A stretch of 64,000 nucleotides of DNA. Source: Hydractinia symbiolongicarpus. Taxonomy: Eukaryota > Cnidaria > Hydrozoa > Anthoathecata > Hydractiniidae. Positions within the stretch are counted from its first letter, which is position 1. The number at the start of each line of letters is the position of its first letter. The notes beneath the pieces are model-generated. The model searched no databases and was not told the DNA's origin. It was given only the letters and a program-made list of their open reading frames with translations. Shown piece by piece: positions 20,701 through 31,215 of the stretch. The stretch covers positions 10,649,001 through 10,713,000 of the forward strand of contig NC_079888.1 in assembly GCF_029227915.1 (NCBI RefSeq), written 5' to 3'. The position numbers and the translations under genes are program-made.

Positions 20701-22865
20701 ACATTTCTAGTTATCATAATCCTATACTCACAATGGTTGCCACAGTGTATCAAAATAATATGACTTAAATATTTCAGGATGTCACATAGCTTTTTAAAAT
20801 TTAAACTTCATTTAGAGATTGAGTGTTTTTTATGCGTTAAGAAGACTAATAAGAAAAAAACATTCAAAACATTCTTACCAAAAACTTCCACATACACTGT
20901 CAGAATATCTTCACCATATGCATTTCGAGCTGCACACTGATAAACACCTTGATTCCATTTATGCATGTTATATATAGTCAAGTTGCCATTATAAATTGAA
21001 AGTCCTCTAGTTTTGGGATGTAGCTGTATTCCATTGTAAAACCATGTATACTTTGCTTCGGGAATCGCGGTAGCTACACATGGTAGCTTGAACGAAACAT
21101 CCACTACAGTTTTTCTAGTGTATTGATGTACTTTGAATTTCGGTTTGGCTACAAGAGAATGTAAAATGTTATATACTTTGAATACTTAGATCCTTACTTA
21201 AATTAATCGTCGATTTCTCCATTTCAGATAAAGAAAATGACCAGATAAGTTTTTATTGTCTTTCAAGGGTCATCTTGCACGAAGTTCTACAATTGATTTT
21301 AGCTAAAATAGTATCACCGGTTTCGTGTTATCATTAGTTTAGTTGCATTAAATTGTAGACAATAATTAATAAATAGTGCATACCTCTCATTGAAATATAT
21401 GCTGTAGAGCTGGCTTGTCCATTGCTGCTGCTGACTTCACATTTGTATTGTCCAGCATGCTCTGCGGTAAATTTTCCGAATGTAAATCTTAAATTATTTC
21501 CTTTTTTCTTTGCTGTTGTTAGTTCTTTTCCTGTGCTTGTTTGTATCAATTTCATGTCAGGAATTGGTCTACATGAAAAACAAAATCATTGTTGCAGATG
21601 TGACACACTAATACAAAGTGTGTGCCAAATTTTTTACATATAAAATTGTAACTAACCTTCCAGATGAAATACATTCCAAGATAAAATTCGAGTTTTCCAA
21701 GGCTATTTTATTTTTGAACAAAAAAACACCTGGTTTCACATTTCGATGTTTGTTTTCTATAAAAAGCATTAATTGTTAAAAAGAAAGGGGAGAAAAAAGC
21801 AAGAGGAAGCAAGAAAAATCGTAAAAAAGCAAGAAGAAAAAAAAGCGAAAAAACGAGAAAAAGCGAAAAGAAGAAAGAAGAAAACGAGAAGTAACGAGAA
21901 GAACCAGAAAAGTTAGTGCAAGAAGAGAATGCAAGACAAGCCAAGATAAGCTGCAAAAAGTTAGAATTATTAACTTACTAGGCCGAACTTCTAGCACGAC
22001 TGTTTTACTTCTATACTGTCCCAAATGGTCATTATCAATATCGCAACGGTATGTCCCGTGGTCAGTACTTTTAGTATAAGCAAAATACAAATCCCCATCT
22101 AGACTTTTACTAAAGTGTGAGGAACCAAGTTGTAGAACCTTTCCTGTCATGTCCCATTCAATATGACCAGGTGGATTCGAGTTTGGTGGGTTACACGGCA
22201 AAATTGCGCTCATTCCTTCATTTTTTACAATTCGTGTCATAGTGTGCTCCGTAATTCTGTCCAAATCTAGACATAAAATAATATCGCTATTTCTAGGTTT
22301 AGTACAAATGACAAAAGGATTTTGCGCACCAGCAATATTTGAAAGTAAAACAGGAAGCTAAGGTATTTCTGAAATAAGCGTAAAAGTATAAAAATTAGGA
22401 AAGTACTTACAAGGGAAAGAAAGTTCTGCTTCCCTGCTTCTTACAGTTCCAAATGAATTTGCGACAATACACCTGTATTTTCCTTGGTCTCGTCTTCTTT
22501 GCGCGTTAAATATATTAAGTGAGCCTTCGGCCGATATAGTTAAATAAGAATGCTTTAAATCTAAATTCTGATCATCTTTAAGCCATGTAATATTATATAG
22601 TTTGTCCCCTTTTACGTCGCAAAGTATTGTTATATTCTCTGATTCAGCTAGCGTATCTGCAGGTTGTTGCTTGAAGCCCGGCATGGGCCCATTTTCATCT
22701 AAAAGTGCAAACAAAAACCAACCAGTAAGTGGGCATGCTTAGAGAGTTATTCTCTCTATGTGCATCCACAATAACAAAATGTATTGTTGACGTACCTGAG
22801 AATATAAGAGCTACTTGAAGAATCACGACAAATGCTCGTAGGTAGAATGTGGTCAGCCATGTCAT
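8635..22865 (-). CDS. Contactin/L1-like IgCAM: signal peptide, 6 Ig, 5 FN3, probable GPI anchor (complete, 17 coding exons)
   Basis: Coding exons: 22865..22796, 22698..22411, 22266..21979, 21756..21657, 21568..21384, 21148..20879, 20482..20198, 19799..19509, 14932..14858, 12166..11787, 11527..11290, 11146..11025, 10875..10686, 10599..10321, 9950..9847, 9217..9028, 8753..8635. Together they give 3474 bases (1157 residues plus TGA), and every GT-AG junction keeps the frame. Layout: signal peptide 1-23; Ig domains within 24-119, 120-215, 216-310, 311-400, 401-495 and 496-592; linker 593-617; five FN3 domains 618-1118; hydrophobic tail 1119-1157. Six Ig plus FN3 repeats is the plan of contactins (four FN3, GPI) and L1/neuroglian proteins (up to five FN3, transmembrane with an ankyrin-binding tail). 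This one has five FN3 but no cytoplasmic tail. Expected role: cell-surface homophilic or heterophilic adhesion, as inferred from family. Confidence 0.93.
9028..9950 (-). CDS. IgCAM exons 15 and 16: fifth FN3 domain
   Basis: Exon 15 is 9950..9847 and exon 16 9217..9028, joined in phase 0 (VDITGYM|IFYRSKG). IGLSWTPVS and EEHTTYYIQIAVQNDYGIGP complete the domain, residues 1021-1118. A fifth FN3 is not found in vertebrate contactins, which have four. Confidence 0.9.
9501..9542. repeat. Perfect 13-base hairpin in IgCAM intron 15
   Basis: GAGCGAAATGAAA (9501-9513) is followed 16 bases later by its exact reverse complement (9530-9542). Related CGAAATGAAA/TTTCATTTCG words recur at 9690-9750 and 43500-43600, so this looks like part of a dispersed repeat rather than a regulatory stem. 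Confidence 0.6.
10321..10599 (-). CDS. IgCAM exon 14: fourth FN3 domain
   Basis: A 279-base phase 1-1 exon, residues 928-1020, holding a whole domain: PTQPANFQV, IKLSWDEPLYAHGELIKY and SKLYRFKLSAVNNAGEGSYA. Confidence 0.92.
10686..11146 (-). CDS. IgCAM exons 12 and 13: third FN3 domain
   Basis: Exon 12 is 11146..11025 and exon 13 10875..10686, joined in phase 0 within the strand C region (RGHMKGYK|LLYWQK). ALATWNNVS and the later LRPYTEYYFAVMAYNDAGNG and P-E-S residues give the FN3 core (Trp, Tyr, Asn-Gly turn). G-x-M-x-G-Y-K matches the G-x-L-x-G-Y motif of L1/contactin FN3-3. Confidence 0.92.
11290..11527 (-). CDS. IgCAM exon 11: remainder of second FN3 domain
   Basis: Residues 745-823. 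It starts in phase 0 after TTATACAG with PLAEIDQNAPDIKYIVYHRE and ends YEFQVQAKNNEGFGPKSP then YTGER. The N-x-x-G-x-G-P-x-S and TGE motifs are characteristic of the second FN3 in this family. Confidence 0.92.
11787..12166 (-). CDS. IgCAM exon 10: first FN3 domain and start of the second
   Basis: It begins DRPDPPMLTS, the classic junction between Ig6 and the first FN3 in contactin/L1 proteins. VKITWKM, WVTYEIALRAENRYG and TPTAKP complete FN3-1 (residues about 618-715); PQNLQGIGISPNELRISFD starts FN3-2. The exon ends in phase 0 at GAT|GTAAGT. Confidence 0.93.
12399..12428 (+). mobile_element. Helitron-like 3' end fragment in IgCAM intron 9
   Basis: CGTGGATTTTCCACG forms a hairpin and is followed by GGCTGAAAACTAG|T, matching the 3' end of the better-preserved copy at 18738..18875 (hairpin, about 10 bases, CTAG, then T). 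No matching 5' end was located upstream. Confidence 0.6.
14858..14932 (-). CDS. IgCAM exon 9: 25-residue Thr-rich linker, candidate cassette exon
   Basis: A 75-base phase 1-1 exon isolated between introns of about 4.6 and 2.7 kb. It encodes GPGDGTTLTIKTTATTVPNT and then EKDIL. Acceptor AACGTAG|GC, donor TTAG|GTGATG. Since exon 8 joins exon 10 in frame with or without it (G|AT gives Asp), it can be skipped, and the Thr-rich text suggests an O-glycosylated spacer between Ig6 and the first FN3. The donor is weaker than its neighbours'. Confidence 0.65.
18738..18875 (+). mobile_element. Mini-Helitron-like element, best-preserved copy
   Basis: It starts A|TCTATATTATAATGCCCGTA, contains repeated GTCC units, and ends with a 20-base perfect hairpin, CCCGTGGATTTTTCCACGGG, then CTAACGACTAG|T. 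A 5' TC, a 3' hairpin about 7-10 bases before CTAG, insertion between A and T and no terminal inverted repeats are the Helitron hallmarks. At 138 bases it is non-autonomous. Confidence 0.75.
18767..19200 (+). repeat. Tandem direct duplication of about 220 bases
   Basis: The segment from the GTCC repeats through the Helitron 3' end plus about 100 bases of 3' flank (tacaggataatattcctata and onward to atcaagt) occurs twice: about 18767-18990 and 18991-19200. The copies differ by a few substitutions and by a short A/T-rich stretch (acctctgagtatatacacaa) present only in the first. Host flank is included, so this is a segmental duplication, not a second insertion. Confidence 0.8.
19509..19799 (-). 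CDS. IgCAM exon 8: sixth Ig domain
   Basis: A 291-base phase 1-1 exon, residues 496-592. VLTCKIEKR, FKWYKG and HSGQYTCKV supply Cys, Trp and Cys. The exon ends at TAC G|GTAAGTG and is followed by a 4.6-kb intron. Confidence 0.93.
20198..20482 (-). CDS. IgCAM exon 7: fifth Ig domain
   Basis: A 285-base phase 1-1 exon, residues 401-495. EISCLPMGAPKPEVKWVK and DEGTYECIASNKKG are the Ig core. The acceptor is AATTATAG|AG and the donor GAG G|GTATG. Confidence 0.93.
20879..21148 (-). CDS. IgCAM exon 6: fourth Ig domain
   Basis: A 270-base phase 1-1 exon, residues 311-400. KLPCVATAIPEAKYTWFYNG gives the Cys and Trp, and NQGVYQCAARNAYG the second Cys with the conserved A-x-N-x-x-G turn. This is a textbook I-set domain. 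Confidence 0.93.
21384..21756 (-). CDS. IgCAM exons 4 and 5: third Ig domain split by an intron
   Basis: Exon 4 is 21756..21657 (100 bases) and exon 5 is 21568..21384 (185 bases), joined at an arginine codon (AG|A). The first half carries the strand B Cys (FILECISSG) and the second HAGQYKCEV. No Trp is seen at the usual strand C position; after SGRPIP comes DMKLIQ, so the core Trp may be replaced. This is the only Ig domain of the six split by an intron. Confidence 0.88.
21777..21955. repeat. Purine-rich tract inside IgCAM intron 3
   Basis: The plus strand is almost only A and G for about 180 bases (aaagaaaggggagaaaaaag onward). On the coding strand this makes intron 3 (21978..21757) a near-continuous polypyrimidine tract up to its 3' splice site. 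It produces spurious Phe/Leu/Ser-rich open frames, which I do not annotate. Confidence 0.8.
21979..22266 (-). CDS. IgCAM exon 3: second Ig domain
   Basis: A 288-base phase 1-1 exon, residues 120-215. Cys in ILPCNPP, Trp in IEWDM and DHGTYRC form the disulphide core. The strand B Cys followed by proline-rich loops resembles the second Ig of contactin/L1 proteins. Confidence 0.92.
22411..22698 (-). CDS. IgCAM exon 2: first Ig domain
   Basis: A symmetric phase 1-1 exon of 288 bases, residues 24-119. The Ig signature is complete: Cys in TILCDVKG, Trp in ITWLKDD, and DQGKYRC with the second Cys. The length and the D-x-G-x-Y-x-C strand-F motif are typical of I-set domains. Confidence 0.92.
22796..22865 (-). 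CDS. IgCAM exon 1: start codon and signal peptide
   Basis: ATG at 22865 opens MTWLTTFYLRAFVVILQVAL followed by IFS, a hydrophobic secretion signal, and ends in phase 1 at TCA G|GTACG. A second ATG five bases inside is in another frame and gives no hydrophobic segment. A poly-T tract and AG (TTTTTCGTAG, AG at 22901-22900) stand 34 bases upstream of the ATG and could be a 5'-UTR intron acceptor or a trans-splice site. Confidence 0.85.
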
Positions 22866-22899
22866 GTTCTTACATGTCAGTTGTCAGAAGCCCGAACAA

Positions 22900-25800
22900 C
22901 TACGAAAAAAAAATAATAAACAAACATAAAAACTTTAAATGAATCTCTGCAACAGTAGATGTATTTTGTCTGTCAGTCAAAACCGAGTTATACTAGACCT
23001 CGCACGAAATGTTTAAAATACATATGTTATATGCAGTATATTTTTTATCAATTTTGCTGCATTTTTTTGCGGATTTTCTACGTGCAATACGATTAGTTAC
23101 TGTATATTGTTGAAATATTTATACGTTATGTAACATACTTAGTTGAGCAATGGCAGTGAACAGGTCAACTATTTAAGTTATTCAAAACCGAATTTTAGAT
23201 TTTCTCGTTTTCAAAGGAAAGAGTTTTATAAAGCACGTCAAGAACAACAAGTTTTACAATTTTAAATTTCCCACAATGCAAGGCAGAGTGGACAGGATTC
23301 TGTACGTACACACGAGAAATGAGTAAGTGCGAACGAACCTAATTTAATATTTCGTAAATTATACTTTCTCGCATCTGTCTGTCATATGTGATTACCGTGC
23401 TTGTTATATAATATAGTCCTGTCTTGTCAAAATACGTCTATGAGTGATTGATTTCCTAGTCATGTGCATTTTCGCTCTGACACCAGTAACGAAAGATGCA
23501 GCAGTGTAATGCAGCTTTAAGGCTTACTTATTAGAACATCGAGCCAGAGTATTATTTACTCAGAACTAACCCATTAAGAAATAAAGCGAAATATAATAAG
23601 TTTAAATTTTTCTTTCAGCGGGTTGAGATGAAATTAATAGTATATGGCTAATTCAAGATCTTACCGTTTCAATCTTACGTGATTGTAAGCGATTTAATAA
23701 GACTATCGATAGGCACAGACTCTCCAATAAGATCAGTTACGCGTTGGAGGAAAGACTCATTACCTAGAAAATTCTGACTGCAATTTTAAAAAGACATAAA
23801 TTTAAAAAGAAACTTTAGCGCTAATTACCAGACTCTTTCTGATTGATTTCGGCGGAAATAAGTCGTGGTTAATTCACTAAAGCAGTTTGCTTCGTCTGCA
23901 TTTTGCAGACAAACACAGATACAAACATTGGTAATTACAAGATGAGTGGGCTTGTCAGAATTGCAACTATGATAGATAAACCATTTTAATGTTAATTTGA
24001 AATAATGAAATTCCAACAACCATATGGGATTAAAATTGTTCAGGTAATGGACCTGATAACGTTTTGAGATAATATCTCTTTCGGCTTTTCGTGCAGATTA
24101 AATAAAGAGCTTTCTTCATTACACTAGCTCGGTATGTCCTACTTTTAACTATAACTCACTTTCAGTAGCATGAGTTACTCCTTCTGCTATGTTTGAGTAA
24201 TTTATAATTTGTTGTATAGTATCCTTATTAATTAAGAAAAAAAAAAGTAGAAGAATTCACCATTTAAAAAAAGTTATAGTTTAGTTATAAAAACGAAATA
24301 AGAAATATCTTAGAAAATTGCAAATCTTTAGGCTCTTTCTGCAAGGAGTAAACATCGGATAAAGTAATGCTAATTTTCTCTTTACCACATGAAAAAATGA
24401 TTCAAGATACTATTTCTTATTGAAATGCAGAGATCGGGTATTACGTCAATGAAATTAAAATTTTAACCTTTTGAAATATTCATCAGATAGTAGCTAGTTG
24501 TGACAAGCAAGATTATTAAATTTGTTTAATGACCCTTTGATTAACTTACCCCAGCAAAACGCTTCAGTTATCAAAACAAAAGCAATATGTTGCCTGCACA
24601 TTCCTTTCACCAAAATTTTTTCTTTGTTTGAATAGATTGAGTGTCCTTAAATATGCATTCGAGGAGTTATCAATGAACATAAAAAGTGTCAATTTTTATT
24701 GCTGTTTTCTCACTTGGGCTTTACGAAGAAAAGAGTTTTATATATTATTATAAACCTATTTATTTAGATTTTAGTGACATTTTAAAAACCAATTCTAATT
24801 TAGCCCTAAGTAGCACCGAATCTATCTAGGAAATATCATTTTGAGCTTATATATATATAAAAAAAACAACAACAGAATTTAAAATAGTATGGCTGATCTT
24901 GCAAGAAATAAAAAGAATTAAAATTTATGAGTTATAATAATGGAAGGGAAGACCAATTTTTTATTTGTTTTTATTTTCAACAAAAGGCATGAATAAAATA
25001 TAGGTCACTTTGCAAATTTATATTTCACATGCGGCATTAGAAGAAGCGGAATTTTTAATAGATAAGTTTCTTTATAAGCGATATACCACGAAATTGAGTT
25101 TCTTTACACAAAGGATAATGAATGATGTAGAAAGTTAAGCACAATCCTTATGCTCTGTGACGAAGAGAATAAAATTTGTTTGTACAAACTTGACACATAG
25201 TGTGCATATTATTTAAAACAAATATAAAACTCTTTTAATAAAAAAAGAATGTTTGTAAAATAGATTCTAGATTTTATGCAAATTTAATAACAAGAAAATA
25301 AATAATTTTACTCACGTTTTTGTTCTCTCAAGTAGACGCAAATCATTTATACGTTATGTTTTCACACTCTGTGTTTCATTTTTACACTTTTCCCTCTTTA
25401 ATTTTTTTTTTTTTTTTTTTGCATACGCAATCAAAAACGAGCTTATTTTCCACGACACCGACAATTGTGTTGAACCGTTTCCTAAATAATCTCAGTGGTC
25501 AGATGAATATAAATCAATTCAACTTTCAAATCAATTCAACTTTCGAGAATGTATTTAACATTTGAATTCTTCGTTTTCCTTTATCATTCTGCTTATAAAA
25601 AAATAATGAATTCGAAATAAAAACCCACAGAGAAAAAAGAACAAAAAAACCTTAGCAACATCGAATTTTAAGGTGAAATATTTTGCACATGACATATACT
25701 TTTCTTGCTATTTTTAAGCCTTCAAATGAAAGAAGAAGAAGAAGAAGAAGAAAAACAATTATAGAGAAACAATAAAAGTACATAATCTTGTCTTTATATA

Positions 25801-28800
25801 CACAGATTTTCTTTTTGTATTAAACGTGTATTATATAGTTGTTATATATTCTCTGTATGTTACACCACGTGTGCTCAATTAAAACAAAACTGTTACATGC
25901 TGTTGTTTTTTTTCTTAAAAAGCGAAGCGTTACCTATTCTGAAGCGCAGCACCTTTGTCAGAACAGTTACAAAACCTGCCTTGAAGTTTTTGCATTAATT
26001 CAGTCACATAAATTGCGCAGTGATTGTAAATGTTTTGTTGCACAATTGACCGTGCATTTAGTAAAATTTGAGAGCGCAGCACATTTGGCACGCTTTACAT
26101 TGAAATTAAAAAGTTTTTTAAGGACAAAATTTTAGATTTGTTTTATCAGAGAAAAGTTATTTTAATGAGTTTCGCATCTTTTCCAAATTTGCTTTTTGGA
26201 TTTACTAAAACAATATTTGTATAACTTTGTATAGCTTTTATAACTTAGAAAAACTTTGGATTTTACTTTGGTTGCATATACACGTGCAGCTAATTTTTAA
26301 AAAACAGAGCAACTATTGACGTACTCTCTAGTGTATTCAGACCTTTATTAAAACAAAAGAAGCGTGATTGTGATTGATATTTGCATTTGAACGCCTTCTA
26401 CCGTCGCGTTTTATTGTAGTAGGTATAATCACCTTCACACCTAGAAAATTGCTAAATCAATCAATAAATACTGGATGATGTTATTCAGACCAATAAAATA
26501 AAATAAAAATTTGCGTATTATTCATTAGTAAAATTTAAAAAATTGAAATCAAAGGAATACAAAATTGAATTTTTATGCTTATGAGTTTAAGTGCCTTTAC
26601 AAGAATATAGGAACTGCAACTTAACCACCGTTAATCTCGACTTACCACCGCTAACTACTAAAAATAGATAAAAACCTAGTTCACATGGGGTACACAATCA
26701 TCCTTTATAAAAATTAAAAATACTTTTTTTTTCATAAAATCTTGTATTTGTGTTTCCATTAAAAAGTATATGAATTTCAAAGCAGTTTTTTTGCTCGAAT
26801 TTGTTATTTTTATACAAGAAACGGAACCGTTAATTTCAGTGCCCATTGGTGTAAAAAGGGTGATCAAATCGAAAACAAAGGTTCACATATCTTTAGCTCG
26901 AACCTCAAGGTAATAGTTAATAGTTTCTCGAACTTTCTTTTACCCTTCTTTGCGAGTTAGAGATGAAGAGAGTCTACCGTCTAAGTATAAAACCCCCAAA
27001 GCAAGTTTTTTATGTTTAAAATTTCATCTGTCCAGTTCGAGCTAATGCTGGCAACAAACCTATTTTAGCATGTGTATATTTAACTTCGTATCAGACATAA
27101 CGCGCGTAGATGTAAACAAGCATGCTGTGCTCTAATCGTCTTAAGATTTAATATATAACGACATGTCTTGCACAAACCTTCTGTTTTGTCAATATTCATT
27201 CCAGAGTGAAATTTGAGGCGAATAAAAAAAGTCAATATTGACGTAGATTTTGTGCATTTCTGTACATGAAAACATGACATGCGCTACGATGAGAAAATTT
27301 TAAGAAAAATAACGTGGCTTAAAACAAGCAAGTAATGATAATAAACAAACAATTTTCTGTTCGTTCCATATGTTTTTGGCGTAAGCCAGGTGAAGTTATG
27401 TTTCCGAGAGCGTAACAAAAATTTCCCGCCAAATTTTGCAAGCAGAAACGACGTTGGGTCAATGTTTTAAACATAAGCAAATATTGGCTTACCGAATAGA
27501 CATCCACACAAACAAACCAACGTATCTCATAAATAGCTCATGCAATATGGCAACACCAAACTTTTTCAGTAAAAAGAAAATAAGTTATCTTTTCTAACGT
27601 TTTTTCGCTCAACAATTTGATGCAGATTTCTTCTTAATTCCCTGTGAGAAATCAGAGCTGAATATATTTTCAATTACAATGAAATTATATTGTTAAAACT
27701 ATAGCTGCCTTAATTGGTTAATTAAGGCTAGCTAATTGACACTCTCCGTCTGGTTGTTTATTTGCTCAATGCAAAGACCTTGTCAGAATAATTGCAAGTA
27801 CTCTCTCATAAAAAGATGTAGAACAAAGAAAAGGAAAAAACAAAAAATTCTAAAACGAATAAAGAAAACACTAGAAAATGTGACTGAACGGTGAATACGT
27901 TAGTAGGAATGGAGGAGTGAGAAGATGGAAAACTCTAAAAAAAACAAAAAAAGTCGTATATAGCCAAAAAAGCACCATGCAAGGAGATATCGAGACAGTA
28001 ATTTACCATGTAGCTAAAGATTCGTCGGGAAGAGCTTAATTTTTTCGGATAGCAAGTTTTCACGTGGTAGTAGAATTTGATAAAATTTTATATTACATCC
28101 ACTTACATAGTTATCATCTACACTGGAGGACAAATATGGAGTGATTCTAATTTTTGTAATATCAAGGGATGATCGGTTTTTTTGTTGTCCCGTATGACGA
28201 ATCTGAACTAAGCTTCAATGAGAGCTTTCCATCTGGTCTATCTATACATTTGCATAAAAAACGCTTTCACACTCCGAAGTAATTTATCCTTGCAATTCCA
28301 AAGATAAAAACTTTAAAATTTAAATACAGTTTGGCATAAATACTTTAAATGACTTTTAAATCAGTAATTCAATGTATATCAACATTTTTAAAAAAAATTT
28401 CAACCACTATCAGAACTCGCTTTCAAAGTATTAAATAAATTAAGTGCGACAGAAAACCAGGTGTATTTCAGTGTGGAGAGAAATCTTGCACAAACAGAAA
28501 CGTCATGTGACGTCATAAAAACCTAATTAGGGCGGTGGAGGTAGCAAAAATGTTATCCTAATTTTCAAGTGAAAACCTCCATGGTTTTCACTTCAACGAA
28601 TTGAGATTAAACACGAGAATAAAAAAAGCATCTTGCAAAAAATAACAAAAGATAGGACAGTTGAATCATTCGATATAAAATATTAATCATACATAACGTA
28701 AAAGGAAATAAGGGCTAAACAGGGGTATTATTCTATCAGCCAATTGATTCAAAGCATTTTTTATTTCGTTTATCCGCTCGAATGCTTAAATGCTACCAAA

Positions 28801-29887
28801 TTGAGTCGGTTATTTATTTCACAGGAAACATATAGCCACGTGTGAGATTACAAGCACCTAAGCAATTACGTTATATCTTAAATCATATTTTTTATTATCC
28901 ACGTGCGAAGCACGGGACATGGATAGATAGAGCAAGCGATATTCACAACTGCCAACTCCCCATAGAATTTCTTTCATTAAGCATGAGTGAAAACATGTAG
29001 GAAATAAAACCGCTTTAAGATTTTGATATTTTAATACATTTTAGTATCCTTGTGTTAGCTGCATAGACAAATGAATTTCTTTCAGAAGAAACTCGAGCGT
29101 GAAATGAAATATATTAAAAATTTATGCATAAGCTATAAGCTTCATCATCAATCTCATTGCAACACGCCTCAAAATAAAAAAAACAAGCTCTTGAAGGCAA
29201 TGTTACTTAAGTTTTTTTTATTGACAAATGTTACTGACTTGTTGCTTGATGATTATAGGTTTCAAGACAACAAAGAAAATTCACCTGCTTGCATGCTCAG
29301 TTTGTTAGTGTTCCAATCGAAGTCAAACTTAAAATATCAATCACTGCTTATTTTTTGTAATCCCAGTTTTTTGCCCATTTAGCTATTTTTATTTGCCCAC
29401 TTCAGGCTCGATTGCTGCTTTGTAGTTGTTTTATTTGTGAATGATTTCTTATGTCTTATGTGTTTGTTACCATTACTTCACCAGGATAGCCTCTTTAGTT
29501 CCTATTGGTACTCTCATTTATGATAGTCCTGTGCAAAAAGTTTTACTGTGCTTTTTGAAACTGCTCGAGCTTCATGTAAATTATAGAACGCTGTTTATAA
29601 AACAAAAGTGCGTGCATGTTATATCGATATTGCAAAATATATTCAACGTATTGGCGCATAGAAATTAATTGATAAGCCACATGGAAGCGTCCAACAAACT
29701 TGAATTTGCTAAGAGATTAAGCCAGAAGGAGACTGAACAAAAACAATAGGACGCTAAAGAAAAACAAACAACAATGAAAAGCCACGTGTAGTGCACAAAG
29801 CAAGGGACAGGCAAGACTGTTGCAGCCTATGCGTGAATGTGTTTTACGTGAAGTTCCAATAAAACACATTGTAGCTTACTGTTTTAT
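22900..29887. other. Upstream region of the IgCAM gene; no gene recognised
   Basis: AT-rich DNA with no convincing exon on either strand. Simple repeats occur (for example GAA units at 25730-25755 and a T-run at 25405). The promoter and any 5'-UTR exon of the IgCAM gene should lie here but cannot be placed. The open frames at 25839..26135 and 29071..29382 have no domain or signal peptide. A hairpin CGTGCGAAGCACG at about 28899-28911 may be the end of another repeat. Confidence 0.55.
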
Positions 29888-30028
29888 CTTTCGGTGGCTC
29901 ATGGAAAAATCCACAGATTCGCTCGTCCATTTTATACCACAATGTGTGCGTCTCGCTACTTGCGCATCTAAGCTACCATCTTGCAGGACAGACAGACGGA
30001 CAGACGTATACGGGTATTATAATATAGA
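29888..30028 (-). mobile_element. Mini-Helitron-like element, minus-strand copy
   Basis: Reverse-complemented, it starts A|TCTATATTATAATACCCGTA at 30028, then GTC/GTCTGTC repeats, ATGGTAGCTTAG, GCGAGACGCAC and GTGGATTTTTCCA. It aligns along its length with the 18738..18875 copy. The 3' end is eroded (no CTAG where expected). Confidence 0.7.
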
Positions 30029-31009
30029 TGATCCTTTTTACAAGAGTTCTGATAAGCCTACTGCCCACCAAATCAGCTGAGCAGGCCGTAGGAATTTTAT
30101 TGTTTGTTTTTAAAAAATCTTCGGAAAATGTTATACAAGCTAAAACATTTTTTGAATCTAAAGTTGAATCATTTTTAGCATGTTTAACTAATATTATTTG
30201 TACACACGATGTTTATCAAAAATTGAGATAAGATAAAATCCGAAACGAATTTTTATTTGTAACTTTCGTTCAATCGGCCTTTTGTTACTTAAATATTGAC
30301 CCAGAATTATTTTTTTGTAGTTGCGAATGTAAGTTTTGCAAACAATGACAAAAGCTCTCTGGTTTTAATTGATTGTAGTTTGTCGACCTCGGGTTGTTTG
30401 TTTAATCGAATTTATTTTTACCAAAATATGGTTTGTTTTTTAAAAATAAACATGGGGTCAGTTTGTTATACATTGTAGATTGACAGCATCTGGCCTAAGT
30501 CAAAATAAATCAAATGCGTTTTCGTATGCTATTTCTTAGTTTGAAAATAAACTTATTATAAAACGAATTGAATACAGTGCAAATAAACTTGACTGACTAT
30601 GTAAACTATAAAATTTACTCAACATTTATTCTTTCTTTCGATTTCAAAGGAAAAAAATACAAAATAAAATAGTTTTATGAAAAATTTATTTTCATCCCTG
30701 ACAATATACTTTTTTTATAATGATATTGATCGGGCAACCTGAGATGTTTTGTCTTATTTTATTTTTACTTGGTAGTAATTTTTCCTTTTGTCGCGCCCTT
30801 TTCAAGTAAAATGAAATGAGAATGCACACAAAGTGAAATGAGATAAAAATGTACATAAAATTAACAAACCTAGGTGCATATAATTCCTCTTTAAGTCATA
30901 AACATTAATTACCAATATATGACGAAGTAGCCTATAAAAATACTATTTTATTATAGGAAGACTTCTTCAGTGTCTTATTGTACGACAATCAATGAGGTTC
31001 CTGCGAAGG
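30029..31009. other. Gene-free spacer
   Basis: AT-rich DNA without recognisable coding content or repeats. Confidence 0.5.
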
Positions 31010-31215
31010 GGGCCTAGTGCTTTTAAAGTTTCCATTTGAGTTAAGGAAGCGGTGCAAGCACGACAACCGCTCAACTAGACAACCGTCTAAGATACCAATC
31101 CAATTCTTAAGCTGAACGTTAAGCAGAAAGGATTGATTCACACTGTCTTAGCTAAGGTTTGAACCTAAGACCTTCCGCACTGAAGGCGAACGCTCTACCA
31201 CAAAGTGGTCATAAA
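31010..31215 (-). mobile_element. tRNA-derived SINE
   Basis: The minus strand begins with a tRNA-like head (about 31212..31139): GACCACTTTGTGGTAGAGCG as D-arm/A-box region, a TTCGC/GCGGA stem closing a CTTCAGT loop, and GGTTCAAACC as the B-box/T-arm. It continues into a non-tRNA body with CTTAACGTTCAGCTTAAG. The gapped D-arm and imperfect stems indicate a retroposon rather than a functional tRNA. The tail boundary is approximate. Confidence 0.65.

Noticed and set aside
21708-21956. 82-codon minus-strand ORF of Phe/Ser/Leu
   Set aside because: It lies in the polypyrimidine intron 3 of the IgCAM gene; the true exon (21756..21657) is in another frame.
25839-26135. 98-codon plus-strand ORF with several cysteines
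   Set aside because: No signal peptide, domain or splice context; composition is ordinary for AT-rich intergenic DNA.
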